Shown here: piece after piece, positions 43,731-52,816 of the stretch | Numbering within the stretch: the stretch's first letter is position 1 | How the letters are laid out: each line of letters begins with the position of its first letter | Assembly: GCF_025961315.1 (NCBI RefSeq) | Contig: NZ_JAOQNK010000001.1 | Coordinates: 744,001 to 808,000 of the forward strand | DNA from: Sphingobacterium kitahiroshimense | Lineage (GTDB): Bacteria; Bacteroidota; Bacteroidia; Sphingobacteriales; Sphingobacteriaceae | Direction: 5' to 3' | DNA: 64,000 nucleotides | Program-made: the position numbers and the translations under genes | Notes under the pieces: generated by a model | What the model saw: the letters and a program-made list of their open reading frames with translations, nothing else | Databases searched by the model: none | What the model was told of the DNA's origin: nothing

Positions 43731-45233
43731 TTACATCTTAGCATCCATTAGTTTCTCTGCTTTTCCTTTAGGTGCGCCGGTTTTCATTTTAATGACAAAC
43801 GCTTGATTCGACTGGAAACTTTTGGGCAATAGCACGTCATAATAGGTGTTTTTATCGAGATCAATACCAAGATCTGAATGACGCACCTCTAACATTTGTC
43901 CATTCGCTAATAACGTGGCAGACACAGGAACCTCTGTCGCAGTTTTGGGCACAGATATCCGGACAATATTGTTGACGGGCCTGTTGAAAACTGTGAGGTA
44001 TAAGTTATCAGCTTTTTTAGTGAAGTATCCTAGTTTAGAAGTGGTCATCCCAGCATGTTTGGCTCCATAAATTGCTTCACCATTTATTTTCATCCATTCA
44101 CCAAGCTCTTTTGCTATTTTATCTTCCTCAGGATGCATATTTCCTTGGCCATCTGGACCGAAATTTAAAACAAAATTACCACTTAGGGATGCTGAATAGG
44201 TCAGCATATCGATAATATCGTCTGTCGTTTTGGTATAAATACCCGACCAATCTTTCATGTATCCCCAGCCGTTTGGTGGAATTGTCATCACACAATCCCA
44301 ATCACGTCCCTCTAGCCAAGTAATATCTCCCGGCAATTTGCGTTCCCAACCTTGTTCATAATCGCCCAACATCTGACCATTTGAATCAAAATGACGTTTC
44401 CCAAATTCATCATTTCGGAAACGGGAGCCGATGATAAGACCAGGGTGCTTTTCCCGAAGTTCTTTTTCAAGATTATAAGTAAAATCATAAGACTTTATCC
44501 AAGACTGATCCCAAGTGCCATCAAACCAAAATCCTTTCATCTGTGGATAATTTGTCATCAACTCCAGTAACTGATTTCTAGTATATTTCAAGAATTTATC
44601 AAACTTTTTCTTTTCCTCTTCCGTTTTAGGTTCTTTACCCATGTAATCTGGATTGTTCCATTCTAATACAGAGAAATAAAGGTAAACATCGATACCTACT
44701 GCAGTATAAGCATCTACTACCTCTTTGACTATATCTTTTTTATAGGGTGTTTTACTGATATTATAAGGGGAATATTTGGTTGGCCACATCGCGAAACCAT
44801 CGTGGTGCTTTGTCGTAAAAATTACATACTTTGCTCCCATGTCTTTTGCCTGCTTTGCCCAACGCTTTGCGTCAAAATCTTTGGGATTAAATTGTTTGTA
44901 AAGATTGTCGTACGTATTCACCCAATCTTTTGGAGCTGATGATCCTCTCCATGAACGGATCCATTCGGATGCTGCTGCACCACCACGGGCACTCACTCCT
45001 TCCCATTCATTACCCGGTATTGCATAGAGACCCCAATGTATAAATTGACCTAATCCATAATTGCGGAATGCAACCATTGCCTCATCTGTCCGATTGGCAG
45101 GTGACAACGGTCCATACTTAATTTCTTTGATTTCTGTTGATTTAATTTTAGGTCCAGTCCATTGTGCCTGTATTGAATTAACTGTAGCTAACAATGCCAC
45201 AGCAAGTACAGACTTTTTTAATAAGTTATTCAT
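43731..45233 (-). CDS. alpha-L-fucosidase (GH29), copy 1
   Basis: 500 residues from the ATG at 45231-45233, which opens a signal peptide ending SIQAQ; a longer frame would begin with GTG. GH29 motifs are FRNYGLGQFIHWGLYAIPGN, MGAKYVIFTTKHHDGFAMWP and VYLYFSVLEWNNPDY. The predicted nucleophile is the Asp in MKGFWFDGTWD. The last 90 residues are a beta-sandwich. The enzyme removes alpha-L-fucose from glycans in the periplasm. It starts 10 bases after the GH20 gene, so they form one unit acting on fucosylated, HexNAc-containing glycans. Confidence 0.9.
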   Translation of the reverse strand: MNNLLKKSVLAVALLATVNSIQAQWTGPKIKSTEIKEIKYGPLSPANRTDEAMVAFRNYGLGQFIHWGLYAIPGNEWEGVSARGGAAASEWIRSWRGSSAPKDWVNTYDNLYKQFNPKDFDAKRWAKQAKDMGAKYVIFTTKHHDGFAMWPTKYSPYNISKTPYKKDIVKEVVDAYTAVGIDVYLYFSVLEWNNPDYMGKEPKTEEEKKKFDKFLKYTRNQLLELMTNYPQMKGFWFDGTWDQSWIKSYDFTYNLEKELREKHPGLIIGSRFRNDEFGKRHFDSNGQMLGDYEQGWERKLPGDITWLEGRDWDCVMTIPPNGWGYMKDWSGIYTKTTDDIIDMLTYSASLSGNFVLNFGPDGQGNMHPEEDKIAKELGEWMKINGEAIYGAKHAGMTTSKLGYFTKKADNLYLTVFNRPVNNIVRISVPKTATEVPVSATLLANGQMLEVRHSDLGIDLDKNTYYDVLLPKSFQSNQAFVIKMKTGAPKGKAEKLMDAKM

Positions 45234-45243
45234 ATTTAGTTGG

Positions 45244-46869
45244 TTATTCAGGATTATCAATATAAGCACGTTGTGTCTTTTTTATCACCACAGGTTCAGG
45301 ATGTGCATTCGTAAATGGATCGTAGTAGTATAAATTTGCTTCACGGTACAAGTTCAAATGTTTTTTTAATGATTCTGAAAATTGCACGTAATTTTTATTT
45401 GAACTTTTTGTCCATCCGACCTCCGCCAAAGCGGCTAATCGTGGAAAAGTTAAATAGTCCAATCGATTGGTATTGATAACTGTTTCTGTCCATAAATTAC
45501 CCTGAATGCCTAAGATTTGATTTTTCTCGGTGGTCAACGAAGCGTAATTATCCGGAGAAAAATTATAAACATTTTCCAAAGGATTGTATAGCTTTCCCCA
45601 TTTTCGTCCATACTTATGTGATTCTTCCTGTACAAAATCAAAATAAAGCGGTAATCTTGGTGTCAGTATTGTTTTATAGCCAGCCTTTAATATTTCTTTT
45701 AACTGTTCAGGTTTATCATGTCGCCACCACATGAATATAGTTTTCTCTTTTGATAAATCGGCATCTACCATTTCATCCCAGGCAAGCAAAGTGGCATCCA
45801 TTGTTTTTAGCGAATCTGCCATGCGACGCATGAAGTAATTTTCTACCGCCTTGTTATCATTGAGATGATGTTTCTGCTTCAAATCCTGCACTTTGGTATC
45901 TGAATTCCATGCCTCACTGCCAAATGATACTTCATCTCCCCCTAGATGTATTACCGAAGAAGGAAACAGCGCTTTTGTTTCGCTCAACACCTGAGTTAAA
46001 AAAGAATACGTTATATCTTTCGCCGGATGAAAAGTAAAATCTGGGTGTTTATCATTTCCACCACCACTTAATTGGGGATAAGCTAGATTTGCCGCTGTGG
46101 CATGGCCGGGCATATCGATTTCAGGAATGACTTCGATGCTCCTTTCTTGTGCATAAGCTACAATCTCTGTAATGTCTGCCTGCGTATAATAGGCCGCGGG
46201 AGCATATGGATCAGTCTGGGAGCCAATACCACCGACCAATGTTAATAGAGGATATTTTTGGATTTCTAATCGCCAAGCGGGCTCATCAGTCAAGTGCCAG
46301 TGGAACTTATTGAGTTTATAAAATGCCATCCAATCTAAAATGGATTTCACCTTCTCCTTTCCAAAAAAGTGACGTGATTCATCTAACATAAAACCTCGCC
46401 ACGGATATGCTGGTTTATCTTTGATTTCAAAAGCAGGAATAGTGATTCCAGACGCAGATTTATTTCCAAAGCCAAATGCTTGCAAAAGCGAACTGACGGC
46501 ATGGGTAGCTCCTGCAGGAGAGCTTGCATAAATAATTAGCGTACTGCTCGCTGTCTTAATTTCATATTCCTCACTTTCAAGATTTTGCTTACGAACAAAT
46601 TGAATTGCTGAAACCTGTTTTTTATCATGATGGATAAGTCCTGTATAACCAAATTTTGATAAAAGCTGCTTTTGAAGATACCGACCAACCGTATCAAAAG
46701 CCTCATCTCCGATTTGTATCTTACTTAATGAAGGGAAGAAATACGACCCTTCCGTCATCTGTATAAAATCTGGCTTCGGAATTAGGGATAGCTGTGCTTT
46801 CGTAACACTATAGTTAATCGTAAGCAAGACGATAAATGCTGCTGCTTTGCCCAGTTTTTTTGTGATCAT
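45244..46869 (-). CDS. beta-N-acetylhexosaminidase (GH20)
   Basis: 541 residues, signal peptide ending VTKAQ. An N-terminal GH20b-like domain (about 30-150) precedes the TIM barrel: YPWRGFMLDESRHFFGKEKV, NKFHWHLTDEPAWRLEIQKY, EVIPEIDMPGHATAAN. The catalytic Asp-Glu pair is in VIHLGGDEVSFG and the substrate-Trp region in IQGNLWTETV. It removes terminal GlcNAc or GalNAc. It lies first in a two-gene unit with a fucosidase; no SusCD pair or sulfatase accompanies them. Confidence 0.93.
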   Translation of the reverse strand: MITKKLGKAAAFIVLLTINYSVTKAQLSLIPKPDFIQMTEGSYFFPSLSKIQIGDEAFDTVGRYLQKQLLSKFGYTGLIHHDKKQVSAIQFVRKQNLESEEYEIKTASSTLIIYASSPAGATHAVSSLLQAFGFGNKSASGITIPAFEIKDKPAYPWRGFMLDESRHFFGKEKVKSILDWMAFYKLNKFHWHLTDEPAWRLEIQKYPLLTLVGGIGSQTDPYAPAAYYTQADITEIVAYAQERSIEVIPEIDMPGHATAANLAYPQLSGGGNDKHPDFTFHPAKDITYSFLTQVLSETKALFPSSVIHLGGDEVSFGSEAWNSDTKVQDLKQKHHLNDNKAVENYFMRRMADSLKTMDATLLAWDEMVDADLSKEKTIFMWWRHDKPEQLKEILKAGYKTILTPRLPLYFDFVQEESHKYGRKWGKLYNPLENVYNFSPDNYASLTTEKNQILGIQGNLWTETVINTNRLDYLTFPRLAALAEVGWTKSSNKNYVQFSESLKKHLNLYREANLYYYDPFTNAHPEPVVIKKTQRAYIDNPE

Positions 46870-47046
46870 AAAATTTTATTAAACCTATCACGACTACGCC
46901 TTGATTTTCTCAAGGTGTGGTCAGAAAGAACAACGTATTAATTCGATTTATAAAATTTAAATATATGCTTCTTGCTGATCATCTCAGGGAATATCGAGGA
47001 TGCAAACGATTGTGCAAACAACGAAAACGTTAGCGTAATGAATTGC

Positions 47047-47748
47047 TTACAAAATAGCATATCGCTCTATTAGCTGGGCAACCAGATATGGAACTGCCTC
47101 CGATGCAGTACTTTCTATGGTACTGGCTCTTTTGGGTATCCGCGATGTGTTAATTTGTTTATCAACAACATATAAATCGCATGTAGGTGCTATTACATCA
47201 ACTAATCCAGCAGCTGGATATACTGCCAAAGAGGTCCCGATAACAATCATTATGTCGGCCTCTCGTGCCATGTAAATGGCGGTCTCCATATTTGGAACTG
47301 CCTCACCAAACCATACTATATTAGGTCTTAATTGAGAACCTTTTTCACATAAGTCACCCATTTTGATCTCATAACCGTCAATTGGATAGATTAACTTTTT
47401 ATCTTTTGATGAGCAAGCTTGATCTAATCTTCCATGCAAATGAAGTACATGATCAGAACCTGCCCGTTCATGTAGTGTATCCACATTTTGCGTCACAATC
47501 TGTACATCAAATGATTTCTGCAAAACAACTAAAGCTTGGTGTGCAGCATTCGGTTTAGCCTGCATAGCGACTTGTCGCCTCATGTTATAAAAATCTTGAA
47601 CAAGTTTGGGATTACGGTACCAGCCATCAATACTAGCAACGTCATCTACATCATGGCCCTCCCACAATCCATCCGCATCTCTAAATGTCTTAATGCCACT
47701 TTCTGCTGAGATACCAGCTCCGGTAAATACAATGATTTTCTTCTTCAT
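47047..47748 (-). CDS. NAD-dependent protein deacylase (sirtuin, CobB-like)
   Basis: 233 residues from the ATG at 47746-47748; a seven-codon longer frame starts with TTG. NAD-binding motifs are FTGAGISAESGIKTFRDADG and TQNVDTLHERAG, and the general-base His lies in VLHLHG. Tyr-x-x-Arg in DFYNMRRQ matches the residues that favour succinyl or malonyl groups in class III sirtuins. The zinc tetrad is incomplete: only CSSKDKK and DLCEKGS supply Cys in the usual region. Downstream of the short lipoprotein gene at 47763 by 14 bases. Confidence 0.88.
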   Translation of the reverse strand: MKKKIIVFTGAGISAESGIKTFRDADGLWEGHDVDDVASIDGWYRNPKLVQDFYNMRRQVAMQAKPNAAHQALVVLQKSFDVQIVTQNVDTLHERAGSDHVLHLHGRLDQACSSKDKKLIYPIDGYEIKMGDLCEKGSQLRPNIVWFGEAVPNMETAIYMAREADIMIVIGTSLAVYPAAGLVDVIAPTCDLYVVDKQINTSRIPKRASTIESTASEAVPYLVAQLIERYAIL

Positions 47749-47762
47749 ATCTTCATTATCTA

Positions 47763-48215
47763 CTACCAAGTTAAGACCGAATCTTGGAAATTTGTGGGCA
47801 ATTCCAATTTAATTGAGTCTTTACTGCTGATGACATTATTATTGGATGTTATAAATGCTCTTTCAAAACTCACAAAAATCTTATTCGGTATATGCAATTC
47901 TAAGGGAGATTTGGCTCTAAAAACATAACGGTTGTTTTCCAAACTAAGATTTTTATAGATCCGATAAGCCACTACCTTAGCTTTTATTTTTTCGATTCCA
48001 GTAAGTTTCTTTATATCAGTTGTATTTTGAGCTTGGCTATCCTCATAATACATGAAATGATCGGAATTTGCGAGATCTCTAATATCCAAGCGTTGCTCTA
48101 CCACTTCCAGGGCAAGTGAATCGGCACGTTGCTTTTGCGCTTTACTTCCGTTTCCGTTATTACAGGAAATTAGCAGTAGTAAAAATAACAGTGGTAATAA
48201 AAATTTCATAGTCAT
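47763..48215 (-). CDS. small lipoprotein of unknown function
   Basis: 150 residues; two ATG codons (48213-48215 and 48207-48209) are possible starts, and both keep the signal peptide with lipobox LLISC. After an Asn/Gly linker the mature part is a 120-residue soluble domain with RLDIRDLANSDHFMYYEDSQ and VFRAKSPLELHIPNKIFVSF. No family recognised. It starts just after the terminator of the GH29 gene and precedes the sirtuin. Confidence 0.7.
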   Translation of the reverse strand: MTMKFLLPLLFLLLLISCNNGNGSKAQKQRADSLALEVVEQRLDIRDLANSDHFMYYEDSQAQNTTDIKKLTGIEKIKAKVVAYRIYKNLSLENNRYVFRAKSPLELHIPNKIFVSFERAFITSNNNVISSKDSIKLELPTNFQDSVLTW

Positions 48216-48219
48216 AAAA

Positions 48220-48245
48220 AAAGAGGCATTTTTAATTGCCTCTTT
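48220..48245 (-). terminator. terminator of the second GH29 gene
   Basis: AAAGAGGCA (48220-48228) and TGCCTCTTT (48237-48245) form a perfect 9-bp stem with an 8-base loop, followed on the minus strand by a run of T. The T run reaches to within a few bases of the next start codon. Confidence 0.75.
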
Positions 48246-48251
48246 ACAAAT

Positions 48252-50093
48252 TTATAAATTACTTTCAATAGCTCCTACGTGCTCTCGATACAATTCAATT
48301 GGTTTATCTAATAAAACAGCAATTATTGTCATGTTTTTATCGATCCGTTCTTTGGGAACATCAATATACACAATACCTGGTGTCGAGCTCCAGTATAATT
48401 TATTGAATATATCATGTCCGATCATAGAACCTTCACCTACGATGCGTATACGTGCTATGGTATTCTTAAGCCCCTTTAATGCAATAGGCCCCGTTGGAGT
48501 TCCTTCAACGAAAAGATAAAGTGTCTGCTTATCTTTAGATAGTGCACTTAATCCCGCGTAGTGTCCATCAGCAATTCCAGCTTCAGCATCATGTAAGATT
48601 TCTGCATTTTTCGTTACCCACTCTTTAATTTCGGCAGCTGTAAATTTTAAGTTTTTATCTAATATATCGCCGTCTGCACTGATCTTGTCTTTAAACAAAT
48701 TGGATCCTATGGCTGTAGATTTACTAATTGTTGCAATTGCATGCGCTACTTGACTTTGGCCTGCAATTTCATAAGCAGTATAACTCACTTCTTTTCTTTC
48801 CAAATCAATAGCTGGCTTCTCATTAAAGGTAATGGCTACAACAGTTACAGCTGGATCGAAATTAGCTGTAGGTAGATTTAATTCCAGTGTATAGTCATCA
48901 TACTGATAATCTATCTTATCTGGGTTTCCAACAAATTTAACTGAAGCAGGTTTGGTTTTCAGACCTTGTAAAACTAATTTATCTTTTACGTTATCCAAGT
49001 AGATGTATAATGTTTTTCCATCTTTAGAAAAAGCATTTTTATCATTCCAAAACCGAGATTGCACTCCTGCACGCGTTCCGTAGATCGCATCTTTATGTTT
49101 AGAAGTCCATCTTCCTAATTCTTTCAAGATCTGCACCTGTTCTGTAGGTATTGTCCCATCGGCTTTGGGGCCAATATCCAATAAAAGATTTCCGCCCATT
49201 GAAATACAATCTACCAAAGTACGGACGATCATGTTTGGAGTTTTATAATGATGGTCAAAATGCTGATATCCCCAAGAGTCATTCATGGTATAGCAGAGCT
49301 CCCAATAGCGTGCTTCAGGTTTTACAACCGGAATACCCTGCTCTGGAGTATCATAGTCACCATGTTGATTCAGTCTGGAATTGATAATGATATTTGGATT
49401 ATACTTACGCAATTGCGTCAATGTTTCTTTTGCACGCCATTCCTGATCATTGTGTTCCCAATCGCCATCAAACCAAATTAGATCTGGCTTATATGCTTTA
49501 GACAATTCTGCTAACTGTCCCTGATAGTAATTAACAAACTTATTCCACCGATTGGCATCATCGCCTACGTTATAACGTTTTTTTATTCTCGTATTGACAT
49601 CATAATCTGGATGACTCCAATCTGGTAATGAGTAATACAATCCGGTTTTAAGACCTTTCTTCTGAAGTGCCGATACAAAAGGCGTCAGAACATCCTTTTT
49701 AGCAGCAGCATCTTTCGCTGTTGTAATTGCATTATTCGATTTGCTATCCCAAAGAGATACACCATCATGATGACGTGTTGTAATGACCGAATACTTTGCT
49801 CCGGATTCCTGAATTAATTTTGCCCATTCTTCCGGTTGATATTGGTTGGCTGTAAAACCACCAAGTTGTTTCATGTAATTTTCATGACTGATATAGTTAT
49901 TGAAAAAAGCCCAAGATTCAGAAACCCCCTTAACCGAATAAATTCCCCAATGGATAAAAATGCCTAATTTTGCATCTTCAAACCATTCCATTTTTTTTAC
50001 GTCCTCATTCTTGTTTTTAGTTTCTTGTGCAAAAACGTTGTAGCTAGAAAGCGCTAAAAACAACACTGCTAATATTGACTTCTTCCGAATCAT
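48252..50093 (-). CDS. alpha-L-fucosidase (GH29), copy 2
   Basis: 613 residues, signal peptide ending NVFAQ. GH29 motifs: FEDAKLGIFIHWGIYSVKG, SGAKYSVITTRHHDGVSLWD and KTGLYYSLPDWSHPDY, with the candidate nucleophile Asp in LIWFDGDWEH. The C-terminal 200 residues contain two related beta-sandwich halves (KTLYIYLDNVKDKLVLQGLK and QTLYLFVEGTPTGPIALKGL), more than copy 1 carries. It is only distantly similar to copy 1 and so probably has a different linkage preference. Monocistronic, with a strong terminator. Confidence 0.9.
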   Translation of the reverse strand: MIRKKSILAVLFLALSSYNVFAQETKNKNEDVKKMEWFEDAKLGIFIHWGIYSVKGVSESWAFFNNYISHENYMKQLGGFTANQYQPEEWAKLIQESGAKYSVITTRHHDGVSLWDSKSNNAITTAKDAAAKKDVLTPFVSALQKKGLKTGLYYSLPDWSHPDYDVNTRIKKRYNVGDDANRWNKFVNYYQGQLAELSKAYKPDLIWFDGDWEHNDQEWRAKETLTQLRKYNPNIIINSRLNQHGDYDTPEQGIPVVKPEARYWELCYTMNDSWGYQHFDHHYKTPNMIVRTLVDCISMGGNLLLDIGPKADGTIPTEQVQILKELGRWTSKHKDAIYGTRAGVQSRFWNDKNAFSKDGKTLYIYLDNVKDKLVLQGLKTKPASVKFVGNPDKIDYQYDDYTLELNLPTANFDPAVTVVAITFNEKPAIDLERKEVSYTAYEIAGQSQVAHAIATISKSTAIGSNLFKDKISADGDILDKNLKFTAAEIKEWVTKNAEILHDAEAGIADGHYAGLSALSKDKQTLYLFVEGTPTGPIALKGLKNTIARIRIVGEGSMIGHDIFNKLYWSSTPGIVYIDVPKERIDKNMTIIAVLLDKPIELYREHVGAIESNL

Positions 50094-50187
50094 AGTTACT
50101 TATTGAAATATCAGGTTTTAAAAAGGTGAAAAGTAAGAATTTATTCGTTCAATTCAAACTTAAAGTCGGTTTTTTGGCTTAATAATT

Positions 50188-50195
50188 TATCTTTG
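50188..50195 (+). promoter_or_regulatory. -7 promoter element directly before rnhA
   Basis: TATCTTTG matches TAnnTTTG exactly and ends five bases before the rnhA start codon. No TTG lies at the expected -33 position. If used, the transcript would begin at or next to the ATG. Confidence 0.4.
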
Positions 50196-50200
50196 TACTG

Positions 50201-50704
50201 ATGATTGAATTATACACGGATGGTGCTTCGAGCGGTAATCCAGGACCAGGTGGCTACGGTACGATATTAAGGACAGTTTATACGGGTGATAATGAAGCGT
50301 ATAAAGGTAAACTGATTGAGAAAGAGTTTTCTGGTGGTTATCGTAAGACCACTAATAATCGCATGGAGCTGATGGCGGTAATAGTTGGTCTAGAAGCTTT
50401 AAAAAATCTCAACCAAAAGGTTACAGTCTATTCAGATTCCAAATATGTTATAGATTCCATCGACAAGAAATGGGTATATGGTTGGATTCAAAAAGGATTT
50501 GCAGGAAAGAAAAATAAAGATCTTTGGATAAGATTGATGCAGGTATACAAACTACATCAGGTTAAATTAGTATGGGTAAAAGGGCATGCTGGCCATCCTT
50601 TAAATGAGCGGTGTGACCAGTTGGCTGTAAAAGCTTCGAAAGATCAATCTTCTTGGAAGATTGATTCAGTATATGAAATGGAAGAAGCTAAAGCTCAGCT
50701 ATAA
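50201..50704 (+). CDS. rnhA: ribonuclease HI
   Basis: 167 residues, full length. The four catalytic acids are present: Asp in [17 protein letters not shown], Glu in [16 protein letters not shown], Asp in [11 protein letters not shown] and Asp in NERCDQLAV, with the conserved His in KGHAGHPLN. It cuts the RNA strand of RNA/DNA hybrids in the cytoplasm. The handle region after the third acid ([21 protein letters not shown]) is present. Single-gene unit that ends at a bidirectional terminator shared with trxB. Confidence 0.95.
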   Translation: MIELYTDGASSGNPGPGGYGTILRTVYTGDNEAYKGKLIEKEFSGGYRKTTNNRMELMAVIVGLEALKNLNQKVTVYSDSKYVIDSIDKKWVYGWIQKGFAGKKNKDLWIRLMQVYKLHQVKLVWVKGHAGHPLNERCDQLAVKASKDQSSWKIDSVYEMEEAKAQL

Positions 50705-50726
50705 AATTTTTAAAGAATATGGTATA

Positions 50727-50758
50727 AAAAAGGCCAGGAATAATTTCCTGGCCTTTTT
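50727..50758. terminator. bidirectional terminator between rnhA and trxB
   Basis: AAAAAGGCCAGGAA and TTCCTGGCCTTTTT form a perfect 14-bp stem around TAAT between two convergent genes, with A- and T-tracts on both sides. Confidence 0.88.
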
Positions 50759-50775
50759 ATGTGATTACGTATTAT

Positions 50776-51726
50776 TTACGCAACATCCTCTTTAGCGGCT
50801 AGATAACGCTCTGCTTCTAAAGCAGCCATACAACCAGTTCCTGCAGCTGTAATTGCTTGGCGGTATACATTATCCTGTACATCTCCACAAGCAAATACAC
50901 CTGGAATATTCGTTGCCGTCGTATTTGGCTGTGTAATTAAATAACCTGTTTCATCCATATCTAAGATACCGTTGAAAAGTTCTGTATTTGGCTTGTGTCC
51001 AATAGCAACAAAAAATCCTGTTACATCCAATACTTTTTCAGATTGATCTTTGTTATTTAAAACACGAACACCTGTTACCACTTGACCGTCACCTAAGATT
51101 TCCTTGGTTTCCGAATTGTAATGTACTTCGATATTTGGTGTATTCATCACGCGGTGAACCATTGCTTTAGAAGCTCTAAATTCATCACGACGCACCAACA
51201 TATGTACTTTAGAACATAATTTTGCTAAATAGGTAGCCTCTTCAGCTGCCGTATCACCAGCACCTACAATCGCTACTTCTTGGTTTTTAAAGAAAAAACC
51301 GTCACATACTGCACATGCAGATACACCAAAACCATTATACTTTTGTTCGCTATCAAGTCCTAGCCATTTTGCTGTTGCACCTGTAGCGATGATTACTGTA
51401 TCTGCAGTAACAGTTTTAATTCCGTCGATTTCAACCTGATGTACCGGACCAGAAAAATCAACTTTAGTTGCATATCCGAAACGGACATCAGTACCAAAAC
51501 GTTCTGCTTGCATACGTAGATCTTCCATCATGATCGGTCCTGTAATCCCCTTTGGGTATCCAGGAAAGTTATCCACTTCTGTTGTCTGCGTCAACTGACC
51601 GCCCGGTACCATCCCTGTATAGATAACAGGTTTCATATCAGCACGGGCTGCATAAATCGCTGCTGTATATCCTGCGGGTCCTGAACCAATTATTAAACAC
51701 TGTAGGTGTTCTATTTCTTGAGACAT
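50776..51726 (-). CDS. trxB: thioredoxin-disulfide reductase
   Basis: 316 residues, the usual length. FAD-binding GSGPAGYTAAIYAARAD is at the N-terminus, the redox-active CAVCDG in the middle, an NADPH-binding AIVGAGDTAAEEATYLAKLC after it, and the FAD-ribose motif VFACGDVQDN near the end. It reduces thioredoxin with NADPH in the cytoplasm. It follows the exonuclease gene at 51774 by 47 bases on the same strand and may be co-transcribed. Confidence 0.97.
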   Translation of the reverse strand: MSQEIEHLQCLIIGSGPAGYTAAIYAARADMKPVIYTGMVPGGQLTQTTEVDNFPGYPKGITGPIMMEDLRMQAERFGTDVRFGYATKVDFSGPVHQVEIDGIKTVTADTVIIATGATAKWLGLDSEQKYNGFGVSACAVCDGFFFKNQEVAIVGAGDTAAEEATYLAKLCSKVHMLVRRDEFRASKAMVHRVMNTPNIEVHYNSETKEILGDGQVVTGVRVLNNKDQSEKVLDVTGFFVAIGHKPNTELFNGILDMDETGYLITQPNTTATNIPGVFACGDVQDNVYRQAITAAGTGCMAALEAERYLAAKEDVA

Positions 51727-51773
51727 AATATTATTTTATAAAATATTGTTTTCTAATTAACGAGTACTATGAC

Positions 51774-52724
51774 CTAACCAAATTTATTTTTTAGACTTGC
51801 TAACATATCATTTGTGATCGCTGTTGCTTGGCTTTTATTTTCTTGCTTTTGAAATTCTTTTTTAGCTTGCTTCTTATCTTCAGCCGCGTGAATGGGTTCT
51901 GTTGATTTTGCTGCTTTTTTAGCTGAGCGATGACGGTTCCAGATTATTTCTAAACATTTCTTAGTATAAAGTGGGAAGTCGCCATTTTGCATCCACGCAT
52001 AGTAACTTGGTTCTACATCAAAAACCTCTGTAACCGGACGTCCTTTATGTTTTCCAAAATTGATGACCTCTACTCCATCTTCATTGTACACAATACGTCC
52101 TGCAAAATCCACTGGTTTTGTCATATTTGTAAAATCTGACAATGCTTCGACGTCATTTACAACAGGTACAGATTGTTTACCATGCTTATCTTCATACACA
52201 GCACCTTCATACTTGGTTAACTGTGCTTTCAAAACTTCATATGTAGCTCTTACGTCTGCTTCTGCACTATGTGCATTCTCCAGGCTTTCGTTGCAATAAA
52301 ATTTATAAGCGGCTTTCAAAGTACGTTGTTCCATTTGATGAAAAATATTCTGTACATCAACAAAAACACGATTTTCCAACGAAAAATCAGCTCCTGAACG
52401 TAGGAATTCTTCCATTAGCATAGGGATATCAAATTTATTGGAGTTATAACCCGCTAAATCTGCGTCACCAATAAAATCTGCTACTTCTTGACTAATCGCT
52501 TGAAATGTTGGCGCGTCTATAATATCTTCGTCATAGATACCATGGAACATGGATGATTCTGCAGGAATAGGCATAAGCGGGTTTATCCGCTTCGTATATA
52601 CTTGCTCCTCAGCATTAGGCAACACCTTTAATATTGATATTTCAACAATTCTATCTGCTGAGATATTGATTCCTGTAGTCTCTAAATCAAAGAATGCTAA
52701 AGGTTTCTTGAGTTTCAATTCCAT
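51774..52724 (-). CDS. DnaQ-like 3'-5' exonuclease with a DUF3820 segment
   Basis: 316 residues. The DEDD-type exonuclease domain fills residues 1-170: AFFDLETTGINISADRIVEI (Exo I, Asp and Glu), LAGYNSNKFDIPMLMEEFLR (Exo II) and HSAEADVRATYEVL (Exo III with the DEDDh His). A DUF3820-like stretch follows, INFGKHKGRPVTEVF and PSYYAWMQNGDFPLYTKK. The tail is Lys- and Gln-rich and probably flexible. It resembles the epsilon proofreading subunit but is shorter in domain layout and widely found in Bacteroidota as a stand-alone exonuclease. Confidence 0.88.
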   Translation of the reverse strand: MELKLKKPLAFFDLETTGINISADRIVEISILKVLPNAEEQVYTKRINPLMPIPAESSMFHGIYDEDIIDAPTFQAISQEVADFIGDADLAGYNSNKFDIPMLMEEFLRSGADFSLENRVFVDVQNIFHQMEQRTLKAAYKFYCNESLENAHSAEADVRATYEVLKAQLTKYEGAVYEDKHGKQSVPVVNDVEALSDFTNMTKPVDFAGRIVYNEDGVEVINFGKHKGRPVTEVFDVEPSYYAWMQNGDFPLYTKKCLEIIWNRHRSAKKAAKSTEPIHAAEDKKQAKKEFQKQENKSQATAITNDMLASLKNKFG

Positions 52725-52816
52725 TACGAATTTTATTTATTAAATTGTTCCATACATCATTGTATACAACAAAAATACAAAGTATGAATGATTTATTATT
52801 TATTGTCAGCCTTTAA

